Shown here piece by piece: positions 35,265 to 44,105 of a DNA stretch of 64,000 nucleotides. Positions within the stretch are counted from its first letter, which is position 1; every line of letters begins with the position of its first letter. This stretch comes from Myxococcales bacterium. GTDB taxonomy: Bacteria; Myxococcota_C; UBA6777. The notes under the pieces were generated by a model. That model ran no database searches, was not told where the DNA came from, and was given only the letters and a program-made list of their open reading frames with translations. Location of the stretch: contig JACKEL010000003.1 of assembly GCA_020632975.1 (NCBI GenBank), positions 419,367 through 483,366 of the forward strand, given 5' to 3'. The position numbers were made by a program, and so were the translations under genes.

Positions 35265-38200
35265 TCAGAGGTGGTTCTTTTCACGTCTTGGATGGGCTTG
35301 GATCGACAACGTGAGTTGCTGAAGCAAGTTTTTCGGGTAAAAAGGCTTGTTTATCATGGTGATCGGGCGTCCTTCTAGATCGGGAGGGAGTTGGATCGGC
35401 AAACCTGAGCAAAGCAAGATCGGTATCTCCGCAATCTCTTGGAAGACATGTTGTGCAAGCTCAACGCCGCTCATCTCAGGCATATTTTGATCTGTGATGA
35501 TGGCCGCGATGCTTTGGTCTTTTTGCAACAATGCAAAGGCGGCTTTTCCATCTTTAGCGCGGAGGACTTGGTAACCTTGGCGTTCCAAGAAAAGCCCGAT
35601 GGCTTGTTGGATGGCAGGTTCGTCGTCCACGAGGAGGACCGATGTTTCCTTGGGTGGGACGAGCGTTTGGAGTTCTGGTTGGGTAGAGCGCGGTAGGGAC
35701 GAGATCTTCGGGAGGTAGATCGAGAATCGTGTGCCTTGGTTGGGTCGTGTGAAAAGCTCGATCTGGCCGCCCACTTCAGAGACCAGTTGATGAATAATCG
35801 CAAGGCCCATCCCCGTGCCATTTTCTTCTTTGGTGGTAAAGAAAGGCTCGAAGAGATGGGGGATATGTTCTTCTGCGATCCCCATTCCATTGTCTTCGAC
35901 TTCAAAACAGACATACTCCCTTGGTGAGAGCGGCCCTGTATGGACTTGTTGTGCCTCTTTGACATTGACGTCGCGGGTAGAAACACAGATCTCGCCTTTG
36001 TTTGTGAGTGCTTGCGAGGCATTCACGATGAGATTGATCGCGATTTGTTGGAGATGTCGCGGTGCAATCGCGCTGATGGCGTGGCTTTGAAAGTCTGTGT
36101 GCAAGGTGATGGTGTCGGGTAGAAGGGCGCGCGCAAGTCGCTGCGTTCCATCAAGAGTCGTTTCAACATTGCAGGCCGGGGTTTGGGACTCTTCGTGAAA
36201 GGGGCGGACAAAGGACAAGATATCCGAGATCAGTGCTTGGCCGTTCTCCGCGGCTTCGTGGAGAAGTTTGGGGGTTCCTTCGAGGTGGGGTGGAAGGGTG
36301 TGCGCGGCGGAAAGAAGCTCGGCAGAAACAGACACTCCTGTGAGGATGTTGTTGAGATCGTGGACGATTCCGCTCGCAATAGTCCCCAAAAGTTCAAGGC
36401 GTTGTTTGTCTTGTTGTTGGATCTCTTGGAGGCGTTGTTGGTAGGCGAGTGCGACGATGTTGGCGAATGTTTCGAGGATAGCCGCACGTTTGAGGCTCCA
36501 CGTGCTGTTTTGCGCAAGCAGGATGATAAACAGTCCTGGCTTTTGCTGCCTCCATTGTAGAGGCGTCACGATCAAACCGTCGGTCGATTCGAAGTCTTGG
36601 GAGAGATGGTGTAGCTCAGGAGGCAAGGCTCTTGCCTTGGCAAACAAGGGGGCGTGGCGAAAGAGCTGTGTGAGGATGGTGGGATCAGAGAGTTTTTCGA
36701 GGAGAGGATGAGTCTCTGAAGAAGCCACAGCGCTGATGTTTCCGCTGATCTGTTGGGTCACGACCAACGCGCCAAGCGTTCCTTGTAGGCAAGAGCCTGC
36801 TTGCACAAGGGCCTCGAAGAGTTCTTTTGAAGTGTTAGCGAGATTCGCTTTTCGCGTAAGTGAGGTCAAGACAGCCTGATCAGAAAGGCGTTCATCGAGA
36901 GATTGGCGTGTTTGGACGGACTGGGTCACGTCAGTCGAAAGGCCCCGAAGACGTTTGGTTCCATCAGGAGCGAGGATGCACTTTACATTGGTTTGGAGCC
37001 AGATCGTGCTTTGATCTGCGCGCAAGAAGCGATGTTCTTGCGTCAGGGAGTCGCCTGGTTGCAGGCGTTTGCAAGCTTGGAGAAAAAGCGTGCGATCGGG
37101 TTCGGGGATTTGATGGAGCCAAGCTTTCGCACGCCCTAGAAAGAAAAAGTCTCGAAAGCCCGTAAGATGAAGCGCAGGGGAAGAGATCATCTCGATCGTC
37201 CAAGAGTTGGCGTCAGCTTCCCAGACGATGCCTTCGATGGACTGTGTTAGGGAGGTAAAGTCTTGTCCAATCAGGCGAAACTCTTCGGACACTTGAAGGA
37301 GCGAGCTGATCTCATCCACCACGACAGCAGCGCGTTTTTCTTCAGGTTTGAGGGTCTTATCTTGAATCTCCACGACAGCGATGCGGAAAGTCCTTTGTCC
37401 AAGCTTCCCAAAGAGCACGACGCGGTGGGTTTGGTGCGACCAGACTTGTTGAATAGAGGCGGGTAGATCAGCGATTGGCAACACATTCAACAAAGCCATA
37501 TTTTGCACCAAGCTGGGCTCGAGCCCCACGATATCGAGAAAGTATGGGTTGGTTGAAAGTACGCGTAGGTGTTGATCGACGATCGCGATCCCTGCGGTGA
37601 GGCCGTCGATCAACTGGGCTGCGTAACCATCCGTGCGCAAGACTCTTTCTGCACGTGCCTCCATGTAAGAATCGATGGAAAAAGAGATATCGAGAAATAA
37701 GGTTTGTGTACAAGCACGAACGAGTTCGGGTTGAAACAGTCCCTCTTGTTGCAAAGCGAGCATCAAAAGGTCGAACTGATGGCCAATACCAGCGAGATAC
37801 CACTGTGGAGAGAGCCCTACACGCTCATGGACGAGTCCGATGCGCAAGCGCGAAGCCGCGTAAGGTCGGTCGAATTGCGTGGATGCAAACTCTTGCCAGT
37901 AGGAGAAGACCATCTTTTTGAGGCGCGGTAGGTTTTGCAAAGAGAAGGTATCTTGGAGGGCAGGGATCTGGCTGATCTTTTCGTAGAAAGAGTCGATGAT
38001 CTCAAAGAGTCGGGTTTGGAGTACGGGGTGGAGTTTTCGAAGCTCTTGCTGTGTCAGTTCGGATACACCGATGAAATGGAGACGGTGCTCAAGTTCATCA
38101 GGGGTGAGGCGCAGCCGTGTGAAGGACGGTGGGCTTATCGCGGGGGGCTCGGCTTGGCTTGGCTTGCCAAGGTTGGCTGTTTTGAGCGCATGTTCGGAAG

Positions 38201-38735
38201 ACAGCGGTCGCTGCTCTTTGAGGGAGGTTTCAAGGGACATCCCATAAGCGTCGAGGACCATCGACGCGTCGAGCAAGATAGCTTTGAGAAAGGCTCGGTA
38301 GAGCGTGCAGGCTTCTTCTGTTGTAGAAGCGTGGGCCCAGAGCAAAGGGAGATGTTCGATCGCAAAGTGCGTATAAGTGGAGATGTACCACTGTGGGGAA
38401 AGTCGCACTTGGTGATGGATGAGACCGATGCGTAGGCGTTTTTCGACATATTTTTTGTCTAGCGCATTGGAGAGCAGTTCGTCGAGGTAGGCTTGTTGGA
38501 CGCGTTTCAACTTTTGGACTTGTGTGGGATTGGACAAGAAAAGCGAGAGAGCGGGATCTTGTTGGAATCGTAAGTAGAGTCTGTCGATGAATTGGGCTGA
38601 GCCTTGGTAGCTTTTCGCGAACGAGGACAAAGCCTCGCGATCTTCGGAGCTTAGACCAAGCAGTGCAACGCGTTGAGGGAGCTCTTGAAGTGTGGTTTTC
38701 AACAGAGCTTGGAACCAGGAGGATTCAACCACCAT
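35265..38735 (-). CDS. Hybrid histidine kinase with two tandem globin sensor domains
   Basis: The 1156-residue protein contains, in order: globin-coupled-sensor domain 1 (about 25-165; proximal His107 in RIGLIHHQVRLSPQWY), globin domain 2 (about 220-365; His303 in RIGLVHERVGLSPQWY), and PAS (about 370-470). Next come a second PAS (about 490-610, ending in a PAC-like WLQTNVK region) and a GAF-like region (about 630-780). The kinase part has H-box SGIVHDLNNILTGV, N-box NLIVNASQAL and G-boxes VEDNGMGI and GTGMGLAI. A C-terminal receiver (VLLVDDEP ... ITDQNMPEMSG) ends it. No membrane helix is seen. Globin sensors bind haem and respond to O2, CO or NO, so this is a probable cytoplasmic gas sensor. 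No separate response regulator is adjacent. Confidence 0.92.
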   Translation of the reverse strand: MVVESSWFQALLKTTLQELPQRVALLGLSSEDREALSSFAKSYQGSAQFIDRLYLRFQQDPALSLFLSNPTQVQKLKRVQQAYLDELLSNALDKKYVEKRLRIGLIHHQVRLSPQWYISTYTHFAIEHLPLLWAHASTTEEACTLYRAFLKAILLDASMVLDAYGMSLETSLKEQRPLSSEHALKTANLGKPSQAEPPAISPPSFTRLRLTPDELEHRLHFIGVSELTQQELRKLHPVLQTRLFEIIDSFYEKISQIPALQDTFSLQNLPRLKKMVFSYWQEFASTQFDRPYAASRLRIGLVHERVGLSPQWYLAGIGHQFDLLMLALQQEGLFQPELVRACTQTLFLDISFSIDSYMEARAERVLRTDGYAAQLIDGLTAGIAIVDQHLRVLSTNPYFLDIVGLEPSLVQNMALLNVLPIADLPASIQQVWSHQTHRVVLFGKLGQRTFRIAVVEIQDKTLKPEEKRAAVVVDEISSLLQVSEEFRLIGQDFTSLTQSIEGIVWEADANSWTIEMISSPALHLTGFRDFFFLGRAKAWLHQIPEPDRTLFLQACKRLQPGDSLTQEHRFLRADQSTIWLQTNVKCILAPDGTKRLRGLSTDVTQSVQTRQSLDERLSDQAVLTSLTRKANLANTSKELFEALVQAGSCLQGTLGALVVTQQISGNISAVASSETHPLLEKLSDPTILTQLFRHAPLFAKARALPPELHHLSQDFESTDGLIVTPLQWRQQKPGLFIILLAQNSTWSLKRAAILETFANIVALAYQQRLQEIQQQDKQRLELLGTIASGIVHDLNNILTGVSVSAELLSAAHTLPPHLEGTPKLLHEAAENGQALISDILSFVRPFHEESQTPACNVETTLDGTQRLARALLPDTITLHTDFQSHAISAIAPRHLQQIAINLIVNASQALTNKGEICVSTRDVNVKEAQQVHTGPLSPREYVCFEVEDNGMGIAEEHIPHLFEPFFTTKEENGTGMGLAIIHQLVSEVGGQIELFTRPNQGTRFSIYLPKISSLPRSTQPELQTLVPPKETSVLLVDDEPAIQQAIGLFLERQGYQVLRAKDGKAAFALLQKDQSIAAIITDQNMPEMSGVELAQHVFQEIAEIPILLCSGLPIQLPPDLEGRPITMINKPFYPKNLLQQLTLSIQAHPRREKNHL

Positions 38736-39077
38736 TTACTCGTGTTACCTCGTCTTTTTTGTATTCGGACGCCTTCGTATAGGTTTGTTGTTCCATTCTT
38801 TCTCTTTGGTGGGTTCCTCAAGAGGCAAAGGAAAAGAACGAAATAATACTTTTGTGTGTTTGGTGTGGACGGCGCTTACGGTTAAAGGCTAAAACACGCC
38901 CCACGTTAGCACCTTCATGGAGAGGGGTCAATCTTTGGAGAAAGGTGTCTTTCTTTTTATTTTTCAGGTGTTTTCTTGTGGATGAATGGTGATCGAAGAT
39001 CTTGTAAAAGATCCTGAGCGTACCTTCATGAAAAACGCAGTGGGGGTAGAGCGAAAGGGAGAGGTGGAAAAGGCGGA
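38736..39077. other. Intergenic region between histidine kinase and reverse transcriptase genes
   Basis: 342 bases without an ORF. It holds the upstream region of the kinase gene, a plus-strand terminator-like hairpin (38939-38964), and a palindrome GATCTT-GTAA-AAGATC near 38998-39013. The plus-strand terminator has no obvious gene to serve, which leaves room for a small plus-strand RNA. Confidence 0.5.
38939..38964 (+). terminator. Orphan plus-strand terminator candidate
   Basis: AGAAAG (38939-38944), loop GTGT, CTTTCT (38949-38954), followed by TTTTATTTTT. Both neighbouring genes are on the minus strand. The stem is AT-rich and weak. Confidence 0.4.
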
Positions 39078-41243
39078 TTATGCGGGGAGGACGTTGGGGT
39101 AGAGAGCGAACTTTTCGCGAGCAGATCCCGTGGGTCGGGCTTCGGGGTGGGTTTGTAGGAAAGCTTGGTAAGGTTGTGCAAGCGAGTGGGGGAGATCGCC
39201 GTACACCATCTTGACGAATCCTACGATACCTTGGACATGATTTTTGGTATCCGCATCGAGTTGACCAGTAGGGATCTTGATGGCCGCGCGTCGCAATACG
39301 CTGCGGTAGGTCTTGAGTTTTTCTCGCGGGATGCGGATTTGGTTTCCATCGAGTCGCAGGCCGCAGATCTCCAAGGCTTGGCCTTTTGCGACGGATGCGA
39401 CATGGACTTTGTGGGGGTGCCAGCGGAAACCAGCATTTTCGATAAGTTTTTTGATTTGACCCAAAAGCTCATCGGGCAAGGGTTCTTGGGTCGAGAAGGT
39501 CAAGTCGTCGGCGTATCGGCTATAAGCGATGGATACCTTGTGTTCTTGCAAGCAAGCGAAGATGCGTTTGTCGAGTGTCAAGCAAGCAAGGTTGAGCAAA
39601 TAGCCCGAAGTTGGGGCGCCTTGGGGGAGTTCATCTTTGTGAGTGGTCAAGGAGGCGATCAATTCGATGACATCATCGCGCAAGCTGCGGGGACAACGCA
39701 GACCAAACTTTTTCAGGAGGTTTCCGAGTCCGATCTGCATCACGAGTTTGACGCGGTGTTTGCTGACCGAGGGGAAAGCATCTTTGAGGTCGAGGTTGAT
39801 CAGGTGTTGTGCATCAAGGTGAGCTTGGGCGTTGGTCACGATCGAACGACCTGGAACAAAGCCGTGGGAAGCTACAGAGACGGGCATATGGTAGAGCAAG
39901 CGGTCCAAGATGCGTTCTTGGGTTTCTTTGAGTTCATTTTTGGGCGAACAGATCTTACGGGTTTTTCCGTTGCCTTTGGGGATTTCCCACTCTTCATAGC
40001 CAAGGCCGCTGCTTGCGAGTTCACCAGCAAGGCCCACAAGAGAGGGCGACAAGTCGAGCCACTGCGCAAGCAAGGACACAGCATCTTGGGCTTCTGCGGT
40101 GCGGGGTTCTGCGGGAGCAAGCGTGGGGGCTGCAACTTCGGGCTCTTCGGGAAGATCGCGCGCTTTGCGGTAACGTTGGTAAACGTCTTTGAGTCCGCTA
40201 GGCAGTTGGTCGCCGTAGACTTGTTTGAAGAACGAGACGATCCCGCGGATCTTGCTGCGTCGTTTGATCTCCGTGCGTGGATCGGCGACTTCAACGCTGC
40301 GTTCAAGGACTTCTTGGCAACGTTCGAGAAGAAGTGGATCTGCTTCGAGTCGTCCGAAACGCAAGGTCACACCGCAGATCACGGCATTTTCGTTGTGTGT
40401 CTCGACGAGTCGGGTTTTTCCGCGGTGAAGTCGGAAGTCATTTTTGATGACTGCGAGTTCGAGTTCATTTTGGACTTCGGGTGGGATCGCGCTTGGGGTC
40501 GAGATGGTGATGTCATCGATGTATCGGGAGTAACGAAGACCCAGATCTTTGTTTTGATCGATGATTTTGAAGATCTTTTGGTCCATCTCAAGACACGCAA
40601 GGTTGAGCAGATAACCCGAAGTGGGCGCACCTTGGGGCAGTGCATACGTTTCGCGCGGACCTTGCGGGGTGTCGACGGTTTGTTTCATGGTGGTGAGCGC
40701 TGCGAGAAAGTGAAGCGCTTCGTCCACAGGAGAGGGGCCTTGTTGTGCGTCTTTGGCGTTGGGTAGGGGCCCAAACTTGCGGAACAAGGGCTTCACATAA
40801 CGACGGAAGATCCCGTGCACACGAGGAAGTCGCACAGATGGAAACGCATTGCGGATGTCCATCATCAGGAGTTGTTGTGCGTTGGGGAGGTGGTGCATGG
40901 CGTTGGTCACGACCGAACGGCTGGGGACGGCACCGTGCGCAGCGTTGGATACGCGGATCGGATAGAGCAAACGGTCAAGAATACGTCGTTGAATTTCTTT
41001 TAGAGCGCCGTAGGGCTCGAAGATATCACGCCACTCTAAGCGGCCAGGTTTTGGGATGCGATAATGGTAATAAGCATCGCCTTGTCGGATTGCTTGGTGG
41101 ACTTCTCGTAGCAAGGCGACATCTACGTCGAGCCATTGTGCGAGTAATTGGTGCGCAGCATCGGAATAACTTGCGAGCGGTTGGTACGCGCGGATCGTGA
41201 GGTGAGCGGTATTCCGTTTGCGTTTTGGCGTATCTTGACCCAT
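39078..41243 (-). CDS. Two-domain protein: tandem retron-like reverse transcriptases in one polypeptide
   Basis: A single uninterrupted frame of 721 residues holds two complete RT domains. RT-a (about 33-360): IPKPG 63-67, TNAMHH 113-118, motif A MMDIRNAFPSV with Asp129, QGAPTS 204-209, motif C YIDD 241-244, ICG 290-292. RT-b (about 391-700): IPKGNG 421-426, TNAQAH 470-475, Asp485 in NLDLKDAFPSV, QGAPTS 541-546, YADD 577-580, ICG 626-628. NAxxH is a mark of retron RTs; the retron VTG motif is replaced by ICG in both. The halves are very alike: 17 identical residues in LPQGAPTSGYLLNLACL, and 27 of 39 in the block around residues 81-119 and 438-476 by hand count. RT-a has about 20 extra residues between 153 and 200. 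Start with AAGGAGAGGG. No maturase or endonuclease domain. Confidence 0.93.
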   Translation of the reverse strand: MGQDTPKRKRNTAHLTIRAYQPLASYSDAAHQLLAQWLDVDVALLREVHQAIRQGDAYYHYRIPKPGRLEWRDIFEPYGALKEIQRRILDRLLYPIRVSNAAHGAVPSRSVVTNAMHHLPNAQQLLMMDIRNAFPSVRLPRVHGIFRRYVKPLFRKFGPLPNAKDAQQGPSPVDEALHFLAALTTMKQTVDTPQGPRETYALPQGAPTSGYLLNLACLEMDQKIFKIIDQNKDLGLRYSRYIDDITISTPSAIPPEVQNELELAVIKNDFRLHRGKTRLVETHNENAVICGVTLRFGRLEADPLLLERCQEVLERSVEVADPRTEIKRRSKIRGIVSFFKQVYGDQLPSGLKDVYQRYRKARDLPEEPEVAAPTLAPAEPRTAEAQDAVSLLAQWLDLSPSLVGLAGELASSGLGYEEWEIPKGNGKTRKICSPKNELKETQERILDRLLYHMPVSVASHGFVPGRSIVTNAQAHLDAQHLINLDLKDAFPSVSKHRVKLVMQIGLGNLLKKFGLRCPRSLRDDVIELIASLTTHKDELPQGAPTSGYLLNLACLTLDKRIFACLQEHKVSIAYSRYADDLTFSTQEPLPDELLGQIKKLIENAGFRWHPHKVHVASVAKGQALEICGLRLDGNQIRIPREKLKTYRSVLRRAAIKIPTGQLDADTKNHVQGIVGFVKMVYGDLPHSLAQPYQAFLQTHPEARPTGSAREKFALYPNVLPA

Positions 41244-41638
41244 CTAACCCTCTCCTTACAAGGCATCACTAGAACGATGCGAGGTTCCGCGGTGGGTAGC
41301 CTCGATATGGTTGCTATGCGAAAAACTGTTTTGAGTTCGAGAAACCGATGTCTTTGGTTATCACAAGGTCTAGATGACAGCAAATCTTCCGAGTGTGATA
41401 TCTCGGAACCAAGGAACAAAGAGCACCCGAGGAAAGAACAGGAAGTGGTTGTTTCTTTGCTGTCATCGTTTTTTTGGTTGCTTGTTGTGTTCGAGCTTTT
41501 TGGTTATGGTGCATTTCGTTGTCGAGTGGGCACAAAGAAGACCATTCATTCGACAACAAACACCTTTCAATTCAGCGGTTTTTGGGGTGGTTTGTCTTAT
41601 GCTCAAAAAACAAATCCGAGCCCCACAAGGCAAACAAG
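41244..41638. other. Divergent, structured intergenic region between the RT and TonB-receptor genes
   Basis: 395 bases without a credible ORF. It contains the inverted-repeat element at 41373-41467, a hairpin GCATC-N8-GATGC at 41263-41280 just before the RT ribosome site, and a further inverted pair TATCAC/GTGATA (41359-41364, 41395-41400). It must also hold promoters for both divergent genes; none is clear. Confidence 0.6.
41373..41467 (-). ncRNA. Candidate structured RNA element upstream of the tandem RT
   Basis: GATGACAGCAAA (41373-41384) and TTTGCTGTCATC (41456-41467) are a perfect 12-bp inverted repeat, 71 bases apart. Inside lies a hairpin TTCCGAG (41387-41393), loop of 8, CTCGGAA (41402-41408). 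A second weaker stem, AAAGAA (41433-41438) with TTCTTT (41453-41458), competes with the outer arm. On the RT strand it ends about 130 bases before the RT start. Retron msr-msd RNAs lie upstream of their RT and are bounded by inverted repeats, so this could be the RT template RNA. No retron RNA signature was verified, and it may instead be a regulatory element. Confidence 0.4.
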
Positions 41639-43837
41639 ATGAAGCGAGCGATATGGAATGTTGCCAAGGCCGGGGGATTTTGTTTTTTGGTTTTGCAATG
41701 CGTCGCTGTTTGTATAAATGCCCATGTGTGGGCGTCTCCCCCCATCCAAGGCGGGAGCAAACAAACCAAAAAGTCCACGGAAAAGAGCAAGCAGACCACA
41801 AAAGCAAACCTAGGTCAACAAGGCAAGGCGCAAAAGTCGAGAGGTGCAGGGTTTTCGGGGGTTCCTGATCCCAGCACATCACTTTCTTTGGAACACTTTG
41901 CCGCTTTATGGAGCCAAAGCCATCTCTACCAGGAACGCCTGACACAACTTGTCGCACGTTCATTTGATGTGTGGATTCCAGAGCTTGGCGGTGTGCTCTG
42001 GGGAGGGGGTGCTCCTGCGGGCGGTGGGCTGTGGGTTCGCGGCGGTGGCGGGGGGCGGATCGCGATTCGTTTGGATGGTCTGCCTTTGTTGCGAGGGGCC
42101 GAGATGTTCGTGGGGGAACAGTCTCTTTCGGGCTTGGCGCCTTGGGATCTGAAAAAGATCTCTTTGGTGCGAGGTCCAGCATCGATCTTTTTTGGTGATC
42201 ACGCGATGACAGGTGCGTTGCTGTTGACCACAGAAGGCGATGGTTGGGAAGAGCAAGGTCACTTTCGGTCGTGGCGATGGGGTCTTTGGGGCGAAGGGCA
42301 GTACAACAGTGGTGCGCAAGGCCTTGGAGGTTACGCACGAGCTTGGGTGGGGATGCCGATCTTTGGGGCGCGCTTGAGCGGTGGTTACATCGCGATGCAG
42401 GAACTTCGCGGAAGTGGCGGTGAGATCCTGCCAGAAAGTGGTTATGCCAAGGGCCATGTTTCTGCGCGTATCCGTTTTTCATCTCCCCATCGTCGTTGGG
42501 AAAATCGTTTGTTCTACACAGCAGGTTGGTTGCGAGATGCTGTGCGTGTCGAACAGTTCCCGCCTCGTGGAGATCGTTTGCGTTGGGATCAACAACAGCA
42601 TCTCGCTTATGTCGACAGTCGTTTGTTTTTGCCTTTCCTGAACACGCGGCTGAGAGGGATGTTTGGGGTGCAGTATCTCGAAGCATCCCAACGACATGAG
42701 TACACAGGGACCGTTGGCGGAGGGGTCTTGGGATGGCGTGAAGAAAGTCGGCCTCATCTGCGGTGGGATGGCTTGATTCATGGGGAAAGCCGACCTTGGT
42801 CGATCTTGTCGCTGCGTTATGGCATCGAGTTTTCCACGGAGTCTTTGGAGCAAAAAGAGCTTGGGAGCGGTGGTTCGACGACGCATGTCGAGAGCCAGTC
42901 TTTTGCGCAAGCGCGGCAAAGCGGTCTTGCTTTCTTTTTGTCAGGGCGGATCGCTCTGCCTGCGGGTGGTTTGCGCGTGCTGATCGAAGGAGGGATGCGC
43001 CTTCACAACCATTGGCGGGATATCACGGGCCTTGCGCCTGTGGAGCCCATGCGATGGGCCAAAGTGTTGTATGCGAGTCATCTCGGTGTTTCGATTGGAG
43101 ATCCACGCGTTTGGTCTGTGCGATTGTTTTTCTCGGATGGGTTTCGAACACCAAGTGTCGCGGAGATGTCGCATCAAGGACCGCTCGGCCAGGCCTACGT
43201 GATCTCCAATCCCGATCTCGAAGAAGAACGAACGCGTGCCATCGAAGGACGCTTTTCTTTGCGCTTGGCTGAACGACTCCAGACATCTTTGCGATTTTTC
43301 TTACAGGCTTATTCGGGTTGGTATGCATTGCAACCTGCAACACTTGCTGGGCAAGATATGGTGGATGGCTTACCCGTGCTTCAATTTCGGCCCACAGACG
43401 AAGTGGTGATGTTGGGGATCGAAGCGACGGTGGCTTGGCGTATCATCTGGGGTTGGAGCCTTCGAGGGGATCTTGCATGGATGGAGGAGATGGGCTCGCG
43501 ACAAGGGCGATCACCTGGACCTTTGTGGCCTGCGATGCCCAGTTGGACAGGGCGGATCTTGACCCGCTATGACTGGAAAGGGTGGGGAGGGATCGAAGTG
43601 GTGTTTGAAGGCTCTGCGGGTCGTGAAGCGTCATGGGCGGGTCCTTGGAAGGGGGGACCAACCCCCTCAACTTCTTGGTGGACCTTGCACGTCAGGGCTG
43701 ATCTACGCTTACTCTCGTGGCTTCAGTTGCGATTTGCCGCACGCAACCTGTTGGATCGCTCGTATATTCCGTTCCCTTCGCGCTTTCCTGTGGTGGGGCG
43801 TGATATCCGCTTGGCGCTCCAATTTGCCTTCCCTTGA
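41639..43837 (+). CDS. TonB-dependent outer-membrane receptor
   Basis: The 732-residue protein has a signal peptide (cleavage near NAHVWAS) and a Ser/Lys-rich linker. A plug domain follows (GLWVRGGGGGRIAIRLDGLPL ... ISLVRGPASIFFGDHAMTGALLLTT). The beta barrel runs to the C-terminal RNLLDRSYIPFPSRFPVVGRDIRLALQFAFP, which ends in the aromatic residue required for barrel assembly. The type is close to vitamin B12/siderophore/copper receptors, but the ligand cannot be assigned. No ferric-uptake operator or TonB gene is seen beside it. The ATG at 41639 has only a weak ribosome site; an in-frame extension upstream into the intergenic structure is unlikely. Confidence 0.85.
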   Translation: MKRAIWNVAKAGGFCFLVLQCVAVCINAHVWASPPIQGGSKQTKKSTEKSKQTTKANLGQQGKAQKSRGAGFSGVPDPSTSLSLEHFAALWSQSHLYQERLTQLVARSFDVWIPELGGVLWGGGAPAGGGLWVRGGGGGRIAIRLDGLPLLRGAEMFVGEQSLSGLAPWDLKKISLVRGPASIFFGDHAMTGALLLTTEGDGWEEQGHFRSWRWGLWGEGQYNSGAQGLGGYARAWVGMPIFGARLSGGYIAMQELRGSGGEILPESGYAKGHVSARIRFSSPHRRWENRLFYTAGWLRDAVRVEQFPPRGDRLRWDQQQHLAYVDSRLFLPFLNTRLRGMFGVQYLEASQRHEYTGTVGGGVLGWREESRPHLRWDGLIHGESRPWSILSLRYGIEFSTESLEQKELGSGGSTTHVESQSFAQARQSGLAFFLSGRIALPAGGLRVLIEGGMRLHNHWRDITGLAPVEPMRWAKVLYASHLGVSIGDPRVWSVRLFFSDGFRTPSVAEMSHQGPLGQAYVISNPDLEEERTRAIEGRFSLRLAERLQTSLRFFLQAYSGWYALQPATLAGQDMVDGLPVLQFRPTDEVVMLGIEATVAWRIIWGWSLRGDLAWMEEMGSRQGRSPGPLWPAMPSWTGRILTRYDWKGWGGIEVVFEGSAGREASWAGPWKGGPTPSTSWWTLHVRADLRLLSWLQLRFAARNLLDRSYIPFPSRFPVVGRDIRLALQFAFP

Positions 43838-43989
43838 TGGGTGATCTCACAAAGGATCAGCGAAAAAAAAGTCTGAATGAAATATTTCTAAGTGGGCGGG
43901 TGTACTGTTTTGAAAAGCAAGATGTAGATCGCTCAGGTCTGGGTGTGTACCTATCTTGTCAGCCTAGTCTCAGAGTGGGAAAATTTAGG

Positions 43990-44018
43990 TTGAATTTGGA
44001 TAGCCACTTTCTTATAAT
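43990..44018 (+). promoter_or_regulatory. Strong sigma-70-type promoter
   Basis: TTGAAT (43990-43995), 17-base spacer, TATAAT (44013-44018). The -10 is a perfect match and the spacing ideal. Transcription would start near 44025, giving a leader of about 240 bases before the receiver/TPR gene at 44265. Confidence 0.7.
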
Positions 44019-44057
44019 GCCAAGACTCATTTTTAAGGAGACGACACATCAAGGACG

Positions 44058-44096
44058 ATGGCGACCGAATATCCAGTGATTTCGTCGCTCAAGTGA
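44058..44096 (+). CDS. Possible 12-codon leader peptide
   Basis: ATG-GCG-ACC to TGA encodes MATEYPVISSLK. It lies just behind the promoter, with AAGGA before it, and ends directly ahead of two adjacent hairpins. Translation of it could influence folding of the leader. There is no direct evidence that it is translated. Confidence 0.3.
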   Translation: MATEYPVISSLK

Positions 44097-44105
44097 AGGA
44101 GAAAA

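Noticed and set aside
39165..40766. A 533-codon plus-strand open frame opposite the tandem RT
   Set aside because: It is the antisense of the RT gene. Its translation has no family features, and the RT frame has all catalytic motifs.
39078..41243. The RT protein considered as a group II intron maturase
   Set aside because: There is no X/maturase or endonuclease domain and no intron structure around it; the NAxxH motif and the double RT layout fit retron-like enzymes better.
41339..41470. Ferric-uptake-type operator sought before the TonB-receptor gene
   Set aside because: No GATAATGATAATCATTATC-like sequence was found; the palindromes present are of a different kind.
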